64,000 bases of DNA, from NCBI GenBank assembly GCA_020351875.1, contig CP070671.1:1244831-1308830 (forward strand), read 5' to 3'. Under the pieces are notes generated by a model. It saw only the letters and a program-made list of their open reading frames with translations. It was not told the DNA's origin and ran no database searches. Both the position numbers and the translations under genes were made by a program. Shown one piece after another: positions 7,921 to 17,587 of this stretch (positions are counted from its first letter, which is position 1; every line of letters begins with the position of its first letter). The stretch comes from Chromatiales bacterium. GTDB taxonomy: Bacteria; Pseudomonadota; Gammaproteobacteria; Steroidobacterales; GCA-2729495.

Positions 7921-9006
7921 GTGATCGCGACCCCCGAGAGCTATTTTTCCGTGGACTTCAGCGCCGCCACGGCGCGTTTCCGCGTGGCCTGCCGCGCGGC
8001 GGGCGCCGCGGCGACCAGCCTGCCGCATCCATTACCGGGGCCTGGTGGCGAAGCGCTGGCCACGGACGTTGCCAGGCTGGGGCCCGCCGGTGCGTCGCGC
8101 CTGCTGGTATTGCTGTCAGGCGTGCACGGCCCGGAATTGCTGTGTGGGTCGGCCTGCCAGGCTGGCCTGCTGGAATCCGGTGCACTGGCCGGGTTGCCTG
8201 CGGACACCGCGGTGCTGCTCGTGCACGCAATCAATCCGTGGGGCACGGCCCATGGTCGGCGCGTGACGGAAGACAACATCGACCTGTGCCGGAATTTCAT
8301 GGATTTCGATGCGCCGCTGCCTGGCAATGACGGATACGAGGACATCCATCGGGCGTTTGCGCCAGGTGGGGAGGTCAGTAACGGGCAGGAAGCCATGGGC
8401 GTACTGCTCGACTATCAGCGCCAGCGCGGTTTGCCGGCATTGATGGCCGCGTTGATGGCTGGCCAATACGTCCACGCCGATGGTTTCTCGTACGGTGGGC
8501 GCGAAGCCACGTGGTCGAACCACACGTTGACGCAGTTGCTCCAGGAGCACGGCGCGGGCGCGAAACACGTCTTGGCGCTGGATTTCCACAGCGGTCTCGG
8601 GCCCTACGGTTACGGCACCGCGGTGGCGATGCACACCGGTGCCGCGCTGGAGCGGGTGCGGCGGCATTTCGGCGGCTGGGTCGAGGCCCCGCGGCAGGCG
8701 GCTGCCGAATCTCCGGGTGAGTTCTACGGGGTGGAAGGGCATTGTGCAGACGGTTTCGTGCGCGCTCTGCCGCAGGCCGAGGTGGAACTGGTGACCATCG
8801 AGTTCGGCACCTACCCGGTACCCCGCAACCTGCAGGCACTGATCGACGATCACTGGCTGCACATCGGTGGTGTAGCGGACGATCCGCAACAGCTGGCGCA
8901 GGAGATGCTGGCCACGCACTACCCGGACGACCCGGAGTGGCGTTACGCGGTGTGGACCCGGGCCACGCAGGCCTTGCGCCAGGCGCTGGCCTGCCTGCGC
9001 GAGTAA
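7921..9006 (+). CDS. DUF2817 (M14-like zinc hydrolase) family protein
   Basis: A 361-residue protein related to zinc carboxypeptidases and succinylglutamate desuccinylase. LSGVHGPELLCGS (about residue 60) supplies the H-x2-E metal pair, LDFHSGLGPYGYG (about 220) the third metal histidine, and VTIEFGTYP (about 285) a catalytic glutamate. It probably cleaves an amide bond of a small acylated substrate in the cytoplasm. The GTG at 7921 has GGGAG nine bases upstream and matches where the family begins; an in-frame ATG at 7846 would add a basic, non-conserved extension. Confidence 0.8.
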   Translation: MIATPESYFSVDFSAATARFRVACRAAGAAATSLPHPLPGPGGEALATDVARLGPAGASRLLVLLSGVHGPELLCGSACQAGLLESGALAGLPADTAVLLVHAINPWGTAHGRRVTEDNIDLCRNFMDFDAPLPGNDGYEDIHRAFAPGGEVSNGQEAMGVLLDYQRQRGLPALMAALMAGQYVHADGFSYGGREATWSNHTLTQLLQEHGAGAKHVLALDFHSGLGPYGYGTAVAMHTGAALERVRRHFGGWVEAPRQAAAESPGEFYGVEGHCADGFVRALPQAEVELVTIEFGTYPVPRNLQALIDDHWLHIGGVADDPQQLAQEMLATHYPDDPEWRYAVWTRATQALRQALACLRE

Positions 9007-9024
9007 CGCCAGCAACCGCTCGGC

Positions 9025-9669
9025 TTATTGCGAGTCGCTGCGTTCGCCACCGCTGAGAGACGCGAGGTACGCCACGACGTCCTGCACGTCCTGTTCCGTC
9101 GTCAGCACCGCGGCGGCTGCGCGCATCTGCTGCCCGGGTATGTCGTCGCTCGCGTAGCCGCGGCGGCCTTCCAGGTAATTGCCGAGTTGACGCACCAGGT
9201 ACCAGTCATCGAGGCCGGCCAGCGCGGGCGCGCGCAGGTCTGCCTGGCCCCGGGCGTTTACGCCGTGGCACGCGCTGCATGGGGCGTACAGCGAGCGCCC
9301 GCGTTTAGTATCACCCGGCAACTTCGCTGTCGCGCGGGGTCCGTCCAGGCCGCTGGCGTAATCGGCAACCGCCTCGATACTGGCGTCATCCGGGAGTGCC
9401 TTTGCAAACAGGGCCATCTGCCGGCCATAGATGTCACCCGGGTGATCACCACGCTCACCGTTCTTGAACTTGCGTAGCTGGTCGGCGACGTACCAGCCGG
9501 CCGTGCCCGCGATGCGCGGCGCGTCCAGCGGCTGGCTACCGCTGCCGTCTTCGCGGTGGCAGGTCGCGCAGGCGTAGTACAAGGTTTCGCCGACGTCAGC
9601 GCCGACAGCGGTGACTGACGCCCCGACCAATAGCAGCATGACCATCAAGGTCCGCAAGCGATCAACCAT
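9025..9669 (-). CDS. Dihaem c-type cytochrome (cytochrome c4-like)
   Basis: A 214-residue exported cytochrome. Residues 1-24 are a signal peptide (MLLLVGASVTAVGA). Two haem c sites follow, CATCH near residue 33 and CSACH near 130, each with a later methionine ligand candidate (GRQMALFAKAL and GQQMRAAAAVL). The duplicated class I layout matches c4-type cytochromes, which pass electrons in the periplasm. Its start overlaps the stop of the SnoaL lipoprotein gene by 8 bases, making it the last gene of a three-gene coupled operon. A likely role is electron acceptor for a dehydrogenase encoded nearby. Confidence 0.9.
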   Translation of the reverse strand: MVDRLRTLMVMLLLVGASVTAVGADVGETLYYACATCHREDGSGSQPLDAPRIAGTAGWYVADQLRKFKNGERGDHPGDIYGRQMALFAKALPDDASIEAVADYASGLDGPRATAKLPGDTKRGRSLYAPCSACHGVNARGQADLRAPALAGLDDWYLVRQLGNYLEGRRGYASDDIPGQQMRAAAAVLTTEQDVQDVVAYLASLSGGERSDSQ

Positions 9670-10147
9670 CGCCGGGCGCCGGGCCATTGCTGTTGCCCAT
9701 GTCCAGGATGATGCGCCAGTCACCATCAGGCTGGCGCTCCCAGACCAGCAGGAACTTGCCGCTCTGTTTTCCCGATGGCAGGCCTTCCGTGCCGGGTTTC
9801 GGGACGAACTCAGACTCGTACCGGCCGCGTGTCCAGGCCCAGTCGCCGGAGCGGCGCACTTCTTCGATGCTTGCATCAATGTGCGCCACGTCGAAGTTGT
9901 CCCGCACCGCTTCACCGAAGCCGCGAATGGCCTCGCGGCCGGCCAACGGCGGCAGCCCGTTGTGCATACCGACCGCGTCTTCTGCGAAGGCCTGCAACCA
10001 GCGGTCCACGTCCCGCGCGTTGTAGGGTTCCACGTAGCGCTGGGCGAACAATTGTTCGAAATCCACTGGGGCTTCCGACGGTGCTGGGCCACAGGCGATA
10101 CAAAAACAGGCTAACGAGCACGCTGCGGCAGTTCTGAACATTGTCAT
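9662..10147 (-). CDS. SnoaL-like putative lipoprotein
   Basis: A 161-residue protein with a short hydrophobic leader and a lipoprotein-type cysteine (ACFCIACG, cysteine about residue 19; the -3 position is atypical). A single SnoaL/DUF4440-like NTF2 fold follows: FEQLFAQRYVEPYNARDVDRW, the typical PLAGREAIRGFG and WAWTRGRYE, and a final strand GDWRIILDMGN. The ATG overlaps the transporter stop as ATGA (10144-10147), so translation is coupled. Function unknown; it may bind or transform the substrate handled by the transporter. Confidence 0.72.
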   Translation of the reverse strand: MTMFRTAAACSLACFCIACGPAPSEAPVDFEQLFAQRYVEPYNARDVDRWLQAFAEDAVGMHNGLPPLAGREAIRGFGEAVRDNFDVAHIDASIEEVRRSGDWAWTRGRYESEFVPKPGTEGLPSGKQSGKFLLVWERQPDGDWRIILDMGNSNGPAPGDG

Positions 10148-11478
10148 GACGACGGACTCAAGCCCCGGCGCGCGAGCCACCGACGGATAGTTGCATGCCG
10201 GCGCGCGTCGATCGGGTAGTTGAACATGATCAGCGCACCGATGATGCCGATCGTGCCCGGGACCAGCAACGCGGTGAGGTTCAGCCCGGCAACCGGCGAG
10301 TCGGCATTGGTCGGATCGAAGCCCAGCAGGCCCGCCAGCGGCAGCGCGATACCGACGCCCATGGCCAGTGCGGCCTTCTGCGTGAACATGTATAGCGCCA
10401 TGTACAGCGCCGCGTCGTCACCACCGCCCTTCATCATGCCGTACTCCACGGTATCGGCGATCAGTGCCGGCGGCATCACCCAGATGAAGCTGGTCAGCGT
10501 GCCGGTCAGGCAAAACACGATCAGGGCCTGCCAGAAGGAGCCGGATTCCACCACCAGGAACAGTGGCAGCATCACGAAGAAACCCAGGCCACCCAGCACC
10601 AGGCCGCGATGACGGCCGATGCGGTTAGCCAGGTGCATGGCCAGCGGCAGGCAGGCGATCGCAACGATGTACTGCAGGAACACGAACCACAGGAAGGCCG
10701 AGTTCGGCAGGCCCAGCGTGAACTGCACCACGAACAGCACCAGCGCGTTGAATACCGCGCCACCCAGCCAGAAACTGAAGATGCCGGCCAGCAGCCGCAG
10801 CAGTGGTTTGTTCCAGCGGAGGATGGACAGCGCTTGCAGCAAGCCGTTGCGCCCGGTGTCGACGAAACTGCCCTGCGGGGTGACAATGCACGCGCCGGTT
10901 ACGGTCAGCGGCAGCAGGATCACGATCGCGGTCACGAACACCGTCAGGATTTGCCGCAGGCTGGGATCGCCCGTGGAAAAGAAAAACAGCGGCAGCGCCG
11001 CGCCGAGGGCCACACCGCCCATCAGGAAGCCCTCGCGGTAGCCGCCGATGCGGGTGCGCTCGCGGTATTCGCGCGACAGTTCAGCTCCCCAGGACAGGTA
11101 CGGGATCTGTACCACGGTCAGGCTCACGTAGAACGCGAAGGCCATCAGGCCGAGGTAAGCGAGGCCGGCACCGGCCGGCGGCAGGCAGAAGGCGACTGTG
11201 GCAGCCATCAGCAGCGGGGTGCCTGCCACAATCCACGGTTTGCGCCGGCCCCAGCGGCCGCGGGTGCGATCCGACAGGTTGCCGATCAGCGGGTCGATTA
11301 CTGCATCCCAGGCCCTGGCCAGGAAGAACACCAGGCCGACCGTCGCCAGATCCAGCCCGAGTTCCTGCGCATAGAGCGGCGGCAGGTACACGATCAACTG
11401 CATCATCAGAATCGCGATTGGCGCGCTGGGCCCGGCGTAGGCGAGCAATGCGCTGCGACTGGTGGGTGAGCGACTCAT
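10144..11478 (-). CDS. GPH-family (glycoside-pentoside-hexuronide type) MFS transporter
   Basis: A 444-residue, 12-helix inner-membrane carrier. The segment LARAWDAVIDPLIGNLSDRTRGRWGRRKPWI (about residues 50-80) is the hallmark loop of GPH cation symporters such as melibiose permease, and many members in this type of genome carry non-sugar substrates. FIWVMPPALIADTVEYG around residue 335 is also conserved. The ATG at 11478 starts the first hydrophobic block; an in-frame start at 11559 would add a charged leader. First gene of the operon with the SnoaL lipoprotein and cytochrome c. Confidence 0.88.
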   Translation of the reverse strand: MSRSPTSRSALLAYAGPSAPIAILMMQLIVYLPPLYAQELGLDLATVGLVFFLARAWDAVIDPLIGNLSDRTRGRWGRRKPWIVAGTPLLMAATVAFCLPPAGAGLAYLGLMAFAFYVSLTVVQIPYLSWGAELSREYRERTRIGGYREGFLMGGVALGAALPLFFFSTGDPSLRQILTVFVTAIVILLPLTVTGACIVTPQGSFVDTGRNGLLQALSILRWNKPLLRLLAGIFSFWLGGAVFNALVLFVVQFTLGLPNSAFLWFVFLQYIVAIACLPLAMHLANRIGRHRGLVLGGLGFFVMLPLFLVVESGSFWQALIVFCLTGTLTSFIWVMPPALIADTVEYGMMKGGGDDAALYMALYMFTQKAALAMGVGIALPLAGLLGFDPTNADSPVAGLNLTALLVPGTIGIIGALIMFNYPIDARRHATIRRWLARRGLSPSS

Positions 11479-11699
11479 GCGGGACAGTCTTGCCCTGCGA
11501 CCGTGCTCACCAGGCGGGTGATGATATCCGCGCAATACATCCGTCGATCTTATAACCAATGACCGGGGCTGCGAGCCTGTGCGATTCGGAATTAGTCTTA
11601 TGCCGCTCTCGGCACGATCGCAAAGGTTCTTGAGCGGTCGCAGAGGCGCATGGGCAGAGGCTGCGCTAGGCTTGGTACACGGAAAAGGAGAATACGCCG

Positions 11700-13169
11700 A
11701 TGGGTCGGATCGATCTCACGCGCCGTAAATTCGTCACTGGCCTTATTGGCGCCGGCGCTGGCATCAGCCTGGCCGGTTGCGATCGGGAACGGCCAGTGGC
11801 AAGGTCGGCGGCTCTCGAGCTGCCACAAGTCGTGAAGCGCGGCGCAGAGGACTACGAAGTCTGGCGCCAGAGCATGCCGTGGCAGATGCGCAAGCCCGCG
11901 CGTTATCCCGCAGCAATTATGCGCCCAACCACCGTGGCCGAGGTCGGGGACGCGGTGCGCTTTGCCCGTCGCGAAGGTTTGCAGGTGACCACACGCTCCG
12001 GCGGCCATCATGTCTGGGGGGCCATGTTGCGCGACGACGGATTACTCGTGGATATGTCCCGCTTCCGGGGTGTGACGGTGAATCCGGCGGACGGGACCGC
12101 GACCGTTGGGCCCGCGGCATGGAGCGACCGGCTCGCTCGTGAACTCGCGGCGGAGAATCTCGCGTTTCCCGTGGCGCACTGCGCGACGGTACCGATGGGC
12201 GGTTACCTGATGGGTGGCGGGCTCGGCATCAACGGTGACGAGTGGGGACCGCTAGCCTGTTTTTCCGTCATCGGTGCCGACATCGTGACCGCCGACGGCG
12301 AACGCGTGACGGCGAATGCGGACGAAAACCAGGACCTGTACTGGGCCGTGCGCGGGGCAGGGCACGGCTTCTTCGGCATCGTGACGGCCTACAAACTGAA
12401 GCTCTATCCGCTGCCGAAGGCAATACGCGTGAACGCGTACATCTACCCGGTTGCACGGCTCGCGGAACTGGGTGACTGGTTGCGCGGGGCGGCCGCGGAT
12501 CTGCCGAAAACCGAGCTGCTCGTACTGCTGCTGGAAAACCCGGATGCGGATCCCGCGGCGCCGCCTGCAGAAAGGAAGCTATGCGTGGTGCGACCGGCAG
12601 TCTTTGCCGACAGTGACGAAGAAGCCGAACGCATTCTCAGACCGCTGGCCGAGCACCCGTTGGCCAAGGAGGCGCTGTTTTCCACCGGCCTGCAGGCCAC
12701 CACGATGCAGCGGTTGCTCGAAGAGAGCATCGACTACCAGCGCGGTTTCGGTTTCGGGCGCTACGCGGTGGATACCCTGTGGGCCGATCCGCCGCAGCCG
12801 GCACTCGATGTGGTCGCGCAGGAGTTCCTGCAGGCACCGGCACGCAAGAGTCACGTGGTCGTGACGATCAAGCGCAACGCCGCGTTGCCCGACGATGCGG
12901 CGCTGTCGCAAATCACGGATACGTGGATCGGTGCCTACGCGGTGTGGGACCGTGCGGCAGACGACCGCGCGAATATCGACTGGCTCAGGCAGACCTCGGC
13001 CGCGCTACAACCCTTCGCGGCCGGTCATTCGATCAACGAACTCGACACCGGTGCGGATCCCGGCAAGATAGAGCGGACCTTCAGCCCGGAAGCCTGGCGG
13101 CGGCTGGGGGCAGTGCGCGCCGCGCGCGACCCGGACGGGATCTTTCACGGTTTCCTGGAATCTGCCTGA
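11700..13169 (+). CDS. Tat-exported FAD-linked oxidase (berberine-bridge-enzyme type)
   Basis: A 489-residue PCMH-fold flavoprotein. TRRKFVTG is a twin-arginine signal, followed by a lipobox-like LAGC (cysteine near 27), so it may be a Tat lipoprotein in the periplasm. The FAD domain contains RSGGHHVWG (about 99-107), whose first histidine is the usual covalent 8-alpha-N1-histidyl site, and HCATVPMGGYLMGGGLG, whose cysteine near 161 matches the second, 6-S-cysteinyl, attachment site. The C-terminal BBE segment ends DPDGIFHGF. Such enzymes oxidise alcohols, sugars or alkaloids, giving H2O2 or passing electrons on. AAGGAG lies nine bases before the ATG. It diverges from the transporter-cytochrome operon. 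Confidence 0.88.
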   Translation: MGRIDLTRRKFVTGLIGAGAGISLAGCDRERPVARSAALELPQVVKRGAEDYEVWRQSMPWQMRKPARYPAAIMRPTTVAEVGDAVRFARREGLQVTTRSGGHHVWGAMLRDDGLLVDMSRFRGVTVNPADGTATVGPAAWSDRLARELAAENLAFPVAHCATVPMGGYLMGGGLGINGDEWGPLACFSVIGADIVTADGERVTANADENQDLYWAVRGAGHGFFGIVTAYKLKLYPLPKAIRVNAYIYPVARLAELGDWLRGAAADLPKTELLVLLLENPDADPAAPPAERKLCVVRPAVFADSDEEAERILRPLAEHPLAKEALFSTGLQATTMQRLLEESIDYQRGFGFGRYAVDTLWADPPQPALDVVAQEFLQAPARKSHVVVTIKRNAALPDDAALSQITDTWIGAYAVWDRAADDRANIDWLRQTSAALQPFAAGHSINELDTGADPGKIERTFSPEAWRRLGAVRAARDPDGIFHGFLESA

Positions 13170-13185
13170 CGCATCGAGCCCGCGG

Positions 13186-14691
13186 TCAGCCCCGGCCCAT
13201 GGCGAAATCGATGGACTGCAGGCGCATGTAACTCTCCAGTCCCCTGATCCCACCTTCTACCCCGAAACCGGACTGGCCACAGGGCTCGCCCGAGTGGCTG
13301 AGGCCGACGCCTTCCACCGGCGCCGGCGAGGCCGCAATCTTCACGTTACCGGCGCGGATGCGGCCGGCGAGTTCGTGGGCCAGCGCGAGGTCGCGCGTCC
13401 AGACGGTTGCGGCGAGCCCGTACGCAGAATCGTTCGCCAGTGCCACTGCGTCGTCGATGTTGCTGTACCGAAACACGCTCAACACCGGCCCGAAGATCTC
13501 TTCCTGCGCGATTCGATTCTGTGTCTGCACGTTCGCGAATACGGTGGTGCCGACGTAGTGACCGGGAGTTCTTATATTGCGGCCGTCCAGCACCAAGTCC
13601 GCGCCCTCGCTGATCCCGGCTTCGATGTACTCTTCGACGGTGGCGCGTTGCCGGCCGCTCGCCAGTGGGCCGAAAGCGGTGCCCGGATCGAGCGGATCGC
13701 CCGCCTGGATGGCCTGCGCCGCAGCGAGTATGCCCTGCAGCACTTCGTCGTAAAGCGACTCGTGAATCAGCAGCCGGCTGCGGGCCACGCAGACCTGGCC
13801 CTGGTTCCAGAACGCGTCGCGCACGATCGCCTGGGCCATCTGCTGCAAATCGGCACCGGCCATGTCCGGCAGGATGATCTCCGGCGACTTGCCGCCGCAC
13901 TCCAGCAGCAGCGGTTTCAGCGACGACTCACCCACAGCACGCATCAAGGCCTTGCCGGTGCGAGTGGAGCCCGTGAACGCAATCATGTCGACGCCGCCAT
14001 GGCGCGCGAGCAGGTCGCCGGTGGTGCCGTCGCCGGACAGCACGTTCAGCACGCCCGGCGGCAGCTCGGCTTCAGCTGCGAGTTCTCCCAGCACCAGGCT
14101 CGAACGTGGTGCGATTTCCGAGGCTTTCACCACGGCCGTGTTGCCCGCCGCGAGGCTCGGCGCAATCTTCAACGCTGCGTTGATCACCGGGAAATTCCAC
14201 GGGATGATCGCGGCGACCACACCGCGTGGCCGGCGCACCTGCAGCTCCATCGCGCCCGGTCCGGCCGGCGGCGCCTGCGTGGTGTGGATCTTGTCCACCG
14301 CCTCAGCGTAATAACGCACGAACGCGGCCGCGATGTGGGCTTCCTGTTGCGCGGATGAAATTGGCTTGCCCATGTCCAGGCAGTCGCAGAGTGCGAGCCG
14401 TGTTGCGTTGTTGACAATCGCGTCTGCGAAACGCAGCAGCAATTGTTTGCGCATGCCCGGGCCGCTCGAGCCCCACGGTCCGGTGTCGAAAGCCCGTCGG
14501 GCCGCGTCGACCGCGGCATTGACGTCGGGCGCGTCGCTGCAGGGCAGGGTCGCCGTCACGGTTTCCGTTGCCGGGTTGACGACGTCGAAGCTGTGCGCCG
14601 ATTGGGACGCCTGGTGCGCGCCGTTGATCCACGCATCGGTCTCGATCTGCAGGTTCTCGGCGAGTTTCGGCCAGTCGGGCGCGTCAGCCAT
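13186..14691 (-). CDS. NAD(P)-dependent aldehyde dehydrogenase
   Basis: A 501-residue [12 protein letters not shown] (about residue 160) lines the cofactor site, FTGSTRTGK near 235 binds [15 protein letters not shown] near 260 holds the general-base glutamate (here E-C-G-G rather than E-L-G-G), and [12 protein letters not shown] near 297 holds the catalytic cysteine. It oxidises an aldehyde to an acid. The ATG at 14691 lies 14 bases after the stop of the GMC oxidoreductase, suggesting a two-gene operon performing alcohol to aldehyde to acid. The nearest named relatives are betaine- or aminobutyraldehyde-type enzymes, but the substrate is undetermined. Confidence 0.93.
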   Translation of the reverse strand: MADAPDWPKLAENLQIETDAWINGAHQASQSAHSFDVVNPATETVTATLPCSDAPDVNAAVDAARRAFDTGPWGSSGPGMRKQLLLRFADAIVNNATRLALCDCLDMGKPISSAQQEAHIAAAFVRYYAEAVDKIHTTQAPPAGPGAMELQVRRPRGVVAAIIPWNFPVINAALKIAPSLAAGNTAVVKASEIAPRSSLVLGELAAEAELPPGVLNVLSGDGTTGDLLARHGGVDMIAFTGSTRTGKALMRAVGESSLKPLLLECGGKSPEIILPDMAGADLQQMAQAIVRDAFWNQGQVCVARSRLLIHESLYDEVLQGILAAAQAIQAGDPLDPGTAFGPLASGRQRATVEEYIEAGISEGADLVLDGRNIRTPGHYVGTTVFANVQTQNRIAQEEIFGPVLSVFRYSNIDDAVALANDSAYGLAATVWTRDLALAHELAGRIRAGNVKIAASPAPVEGVGLSHSGEPCGQSGFGVEGGIRGLESYMRLQSIDFAMGRG

Positions 14692-14705
14692 GTTCGTCTC
14701 CGTAT

Positions 14706-16298
14706 TCAGCTGTCTTCGAGTACCATGTCGGCGGCCTTCTCGCCGATCATGATGCAGCTCGCGTTGATGTTGCCTGCCGGGACCGTTGGCATGATCGATG
14801 CATCCGCGACCCACAGCCCGCTGATCCCATGCACACGCAGGCGGTGGTCCACGACCGCATCCGCATCGTTGCCCATTTGGCAGCTGCCACACGCGTGATA
14901 CATCAGGATCGAATCGCGGCGCAGGTAATCTTCCCAGTCCGCATCCGACTGCACCCTGTCACCAGGCAGGTTTTCCTCGACAAAATAGTCTTTGAGCGGC
15001 GCCGTGCGACACAGCTCCCGCACCATGCGCCCGCCTTCGGTCAGCTGCCGGACATCATCCGGCGCAGCCAGCAGCGGCATGTCGATTTCCGGTTCATCTT
15101 CCACCTTCGCCGAGCGCAGCAGCACCTCGCCGCGGCTCTGCACGCGGCACAGGCCCACCGCGAAACTGATGGCCGGTTTCGGGTACGGGCGGGCGGTGCC
15201 GTCGACGAGTTCGTGGGCGAAGGCGCCGAATATGATCTGGATGTTCGGCGCGGCCAGGCCATCGCGCGTGCGCACGAAGGCCTGCGCCTGCGCGATGGGT
15301 GTAGATAAGGGTCCCGCGCCACGCAACAGGTAGTTCAACCCATGGCGCAACGCGTCCAGCGGGCCGGTTTCCGTGTTCAGCGTGGATACGTTGACGTGTG
15401 CGCGCACCACGGCGCCGGGATGTTCCTGCAGATTCCGGCCGACGCCCTCCAGCGCGTGCCGCACGTCGATGCCATGCCGCCGGAGTTCGTCGGCGGGACC
15501 GATACCCGACAGCATCAGGATTTTCGGTGAGCCCAGCGCGCCGGCACTGACAACGATGCCGCGCCGCGCTTCGGCCCGCAGGGTTTCACCGGCGTGCAGG
15601 TACTCGACGCCGGTGGCACGATCGCCATTCAGTGCAATCCTTGCCACCGTGCTGTGCAGCCGCACCGTCAGGTTGCGGCGCCGGCGCACGGGCCAGACGT
15701 AGGCCGCCGCGGTGGTATGCCGAAACCCGCGCCGCTGGGCCGCCTGGCAGCGGCCGACGCCTTCCTGGCTCGCGCCGTTCAAATCGTCGTTGCCCGGTAT
15801 GCCGAGGTTTTTCGCGGTCTCAATGAACGCGTCGATCAGCGGGCTATCGATGCGTACTTCGGATACCCGGAGCGGACCGTCGCCGCCACGAAACTCGTTC
15901 GGGCCGCGCTCGTTGGTTTCCAGGCGCCGGAAATACGGCAGTACGTCGGCGTAACTCCAGCCCGGGTTGCCGAGCTCGGCCCAGTGGTCGTAGTCGTAAT
16001 TGTTGCCGCGTACGAACATCATGCCGTTGATCGCGCTGCCGCCTCCCAGGCACTTGCCAGCCGGCCAGATTTCCGCCCGATCGTCACGGGAAATGTCCGC
16101 CACGGCAGGGTAGCGCCACACCATGTCGTCGCGGGGCATGACCAGGCCCATTGCGGCCGGGATCTGCACGTAGGGGTGGCGGTCGGAGCGCCCGGCGTCG
16201 AGGAGCAGCACCTTGGCGCGGCCGTCGGCGGATAGCCGATTGGCGAGCACACAACCGGCGGAGCCGCCCCCGCAGACGATATAGTCCCAGGTTTCCAC
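14706..16298 (-). CDS. GMC-family FAD alcohol dehydrogenase (choline-dehydrogenase-like)
   Basis: A 530-residue glucose-methanol-choline oxidoreductase. It opens with [20 protein letters not shown] (Rossmann ADP-binding), has [16 protein letters not shown] (about 80-95) and [16 protein letters not shown] (about 265), and ends with a [10 protein letters not shown] motif containing the catalytic histidine and a C-terminal [14 protein letters not shown] segment. The start is uncertain: GTG at 16298 gives the normal GMC length, while an upstream ATG at 16463 adds a non-conserved leader. Likely co-transcribed with the downstream aldehyde dehydrogenase and controlled by the divergent AraC regulator. 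Confidence 0.92.
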   Translation of the reverse strand: METWDYIVCGGGSAGCVLANRLSADGRAKVLLLDAGRSDRHPYVQIPAAMGLVMPRDDMVWRYPAVADISRDDRAEIWPAGKCLGGGSAINGMMFVRGNNYDYDHWAELGNPGWSYADVLPYFRRLETNERGPNEFRGGDGPLRVSEVRIDSPLIDAFIETAKNLGIPGNDDLNGASQEGVGRCQAAQRRGFRHTTAAAYVWPVRRRRNLTVRLHSTVARIALNGDRATGVEYLHAGETLRAEARRGIVVSAGALGSPKILMLSGIGPADELRRHGIDVRHALEGVGRNLQEHPGAVVRAHVNVSTLNTETGPLDALRHGLNYLLRGAGPLSTPIAQAQAFVRTRDGLAAPNIQIIFGAFAHELVDGTARPYPKPAISFAVGLCRVQSRGEVLLRSAKVEDEPEIDMPLLAAPDDVRQLTEGGRMVRELCRTAPLKDYFVEENLPGDRVQSDADWEDYLRRDSILMYHACGSCQMGNDADAVVDHRLRVHGISGLWVADASIMPTVPAGNINASCIMIGEKAADMVLEDS

Positions 16299-16465
16299 AC
16301 CGATCAATTTAATGTATCCCGCACCGGGGGGTTTATGGGAACAGGTGTATGTTCTTTGCGATGTGGCGCCAGGCCTCGCGTTGACGGCCCACGGCAAACC
16401 GCGCATCATCGATTGCACCATGCCATGGGGCTCTCCTGAAGCCTGCTGCGCCAACGAGAACAACT

Positions 16466-17482
16466 ATGGGCAAGAAGGCGGGTAAGCCGGCTGCAAGCCA
16501 GTCCGGCGCGGACGATATCCTCCAGTACTACGCGCCGCATCCGGAGCAGCCGCTGCTGCCTGAGGACGGTTTCCGGGTCGTGCCCGCGTTCGGCGATGCG
16601 GAGGGTTATCGCGAACTGATCCACCTGCGCCAGGGTTTCGACCTGGTGCTCGGCAACGTGGTGCATCGGCAGGACGCCGAGATCGCAGTGCCCGAGGACG
16701 CGGTGCTGAAATTCCATTTCCGCCTGACGGGCCAGGGCCGGATCAGCTTCGACGATGGCCACGAACTCGAAGTGCGCCAGCAGACCACCGGCCTGCTGCT
16801 GCACCCGGCCGGTGCGACGAAGCACCAGCAGGTGCTCGCCGGTGAGCAGGAGCAGTCGGTTACGCTGTTGTGCTCCCCGGCTTTCCTGGCTGACATCCTG
16901 CACGGTATGGAAACCGAACTGCCGGCCGTGCTGACTGATTACCTGCAGGGCAAGCCGGCAGACTTCTACCACGTGTCGCTGCCATTGCGCGCCGACATGT
17001 CCACGGCCGTGTCGGCATTGTTGCAATGTGAGCTCACCGGCGGGTTGCGGCGCATGTACGCCGAGTCACGCGCGATCGAACTGCTGTTCCAGGCGGTCCA
17101 GGCCCTGATGGATGCGGAGGCCGGCGCAGAACGGCCTGACCGCGGGCTGACCGAGCGGGATATAGACCGTCTGCACGAGACCCGCGACATCCTGCAGCAG
17201 GAGTTCGTGGCGCCGCCCACGATCGAAGTCCTGGGCCGGCGCGTGGGCATGAACGAGGCGAAGCTGATGCGCTGTTTCAAGCAGCTGTTTGGCCAGACCA
17301 TTTTCGATTTCGCCCAGCACCTGCGAATGGCCAAGGCCAAGGAGTTACTGGAAACGACGGACCGCAGCATCACGGAGATCGCCTTCGACGTGGGCTACGA
17401 GTACTCGAGCAATTTCGCGACAGCATTCAAGCGCCACTACGGCATCACGCCGCGAGCGGCGCGGGAGGCAGCGCGGGACTGA
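16466..17482 (+). CDS. AraC-family transcriptional regulator
   Basis: A 338-residue regulator. The C-terminal 100 residues form the two-HTH AraC DNA-binding domain, with PPTIEVLGRRVGMNEAKLMRCFKQLFGQTIFDF and the signature MAKAKELLETTDRSITEIAFDVGYEYSSNFATAFKRHYG. The N-terminal 150 residues resemble an effector-binding barrel (KFHFRLTGQGRISFDDGHE). PchR-type siderophore regulators share this length and arrangement. The gene diverges from the GMC/aldehyde-dehydrogenase pair across 167 bases and also lies just upstream of the acyl-CoA synthetase operon on its own strand, so either could be its target. Confidence 0.92.
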   Translation: MGKKAGKPAASQSGADDILQYYAPHPEQPLLPEDGFRVVPAFGDAEGYRELIHLRQGFDLVLGNVVHRQDAEIAVPEDAVLKFHFRLTGQGRISFDDGHELEVRQQTTGLLLHPAGATKHQQVLAGEQEQSVTLLCSPAFLADILHGMETELPAVLTDYLQGKPADFYHVSLPLRADMSTAVSALLQCELTGGLRRMYAESRAIELLFQAVQALMDAEAGAERPDRGLTERDIDRLHETRDILQQEFVAPPTIEVLGRRVGMNEAKLMRCFKQLFGQTIFDFAQHLRMAKAKELLETTDRSITEIAFDVGYEYSSNFATAFKRHYGITPRAAREAARD

Positions 17483-17587
17483 TGGCGTGTCATCGCAAAC
17501 GCCTTAACGGATTTCCAATAAGCCTGTCCGGGATGCTTGCCGTAGTGTGGTTTGCGTGAAGAAGAATATTCTGTCGGGGAGTGGTGC

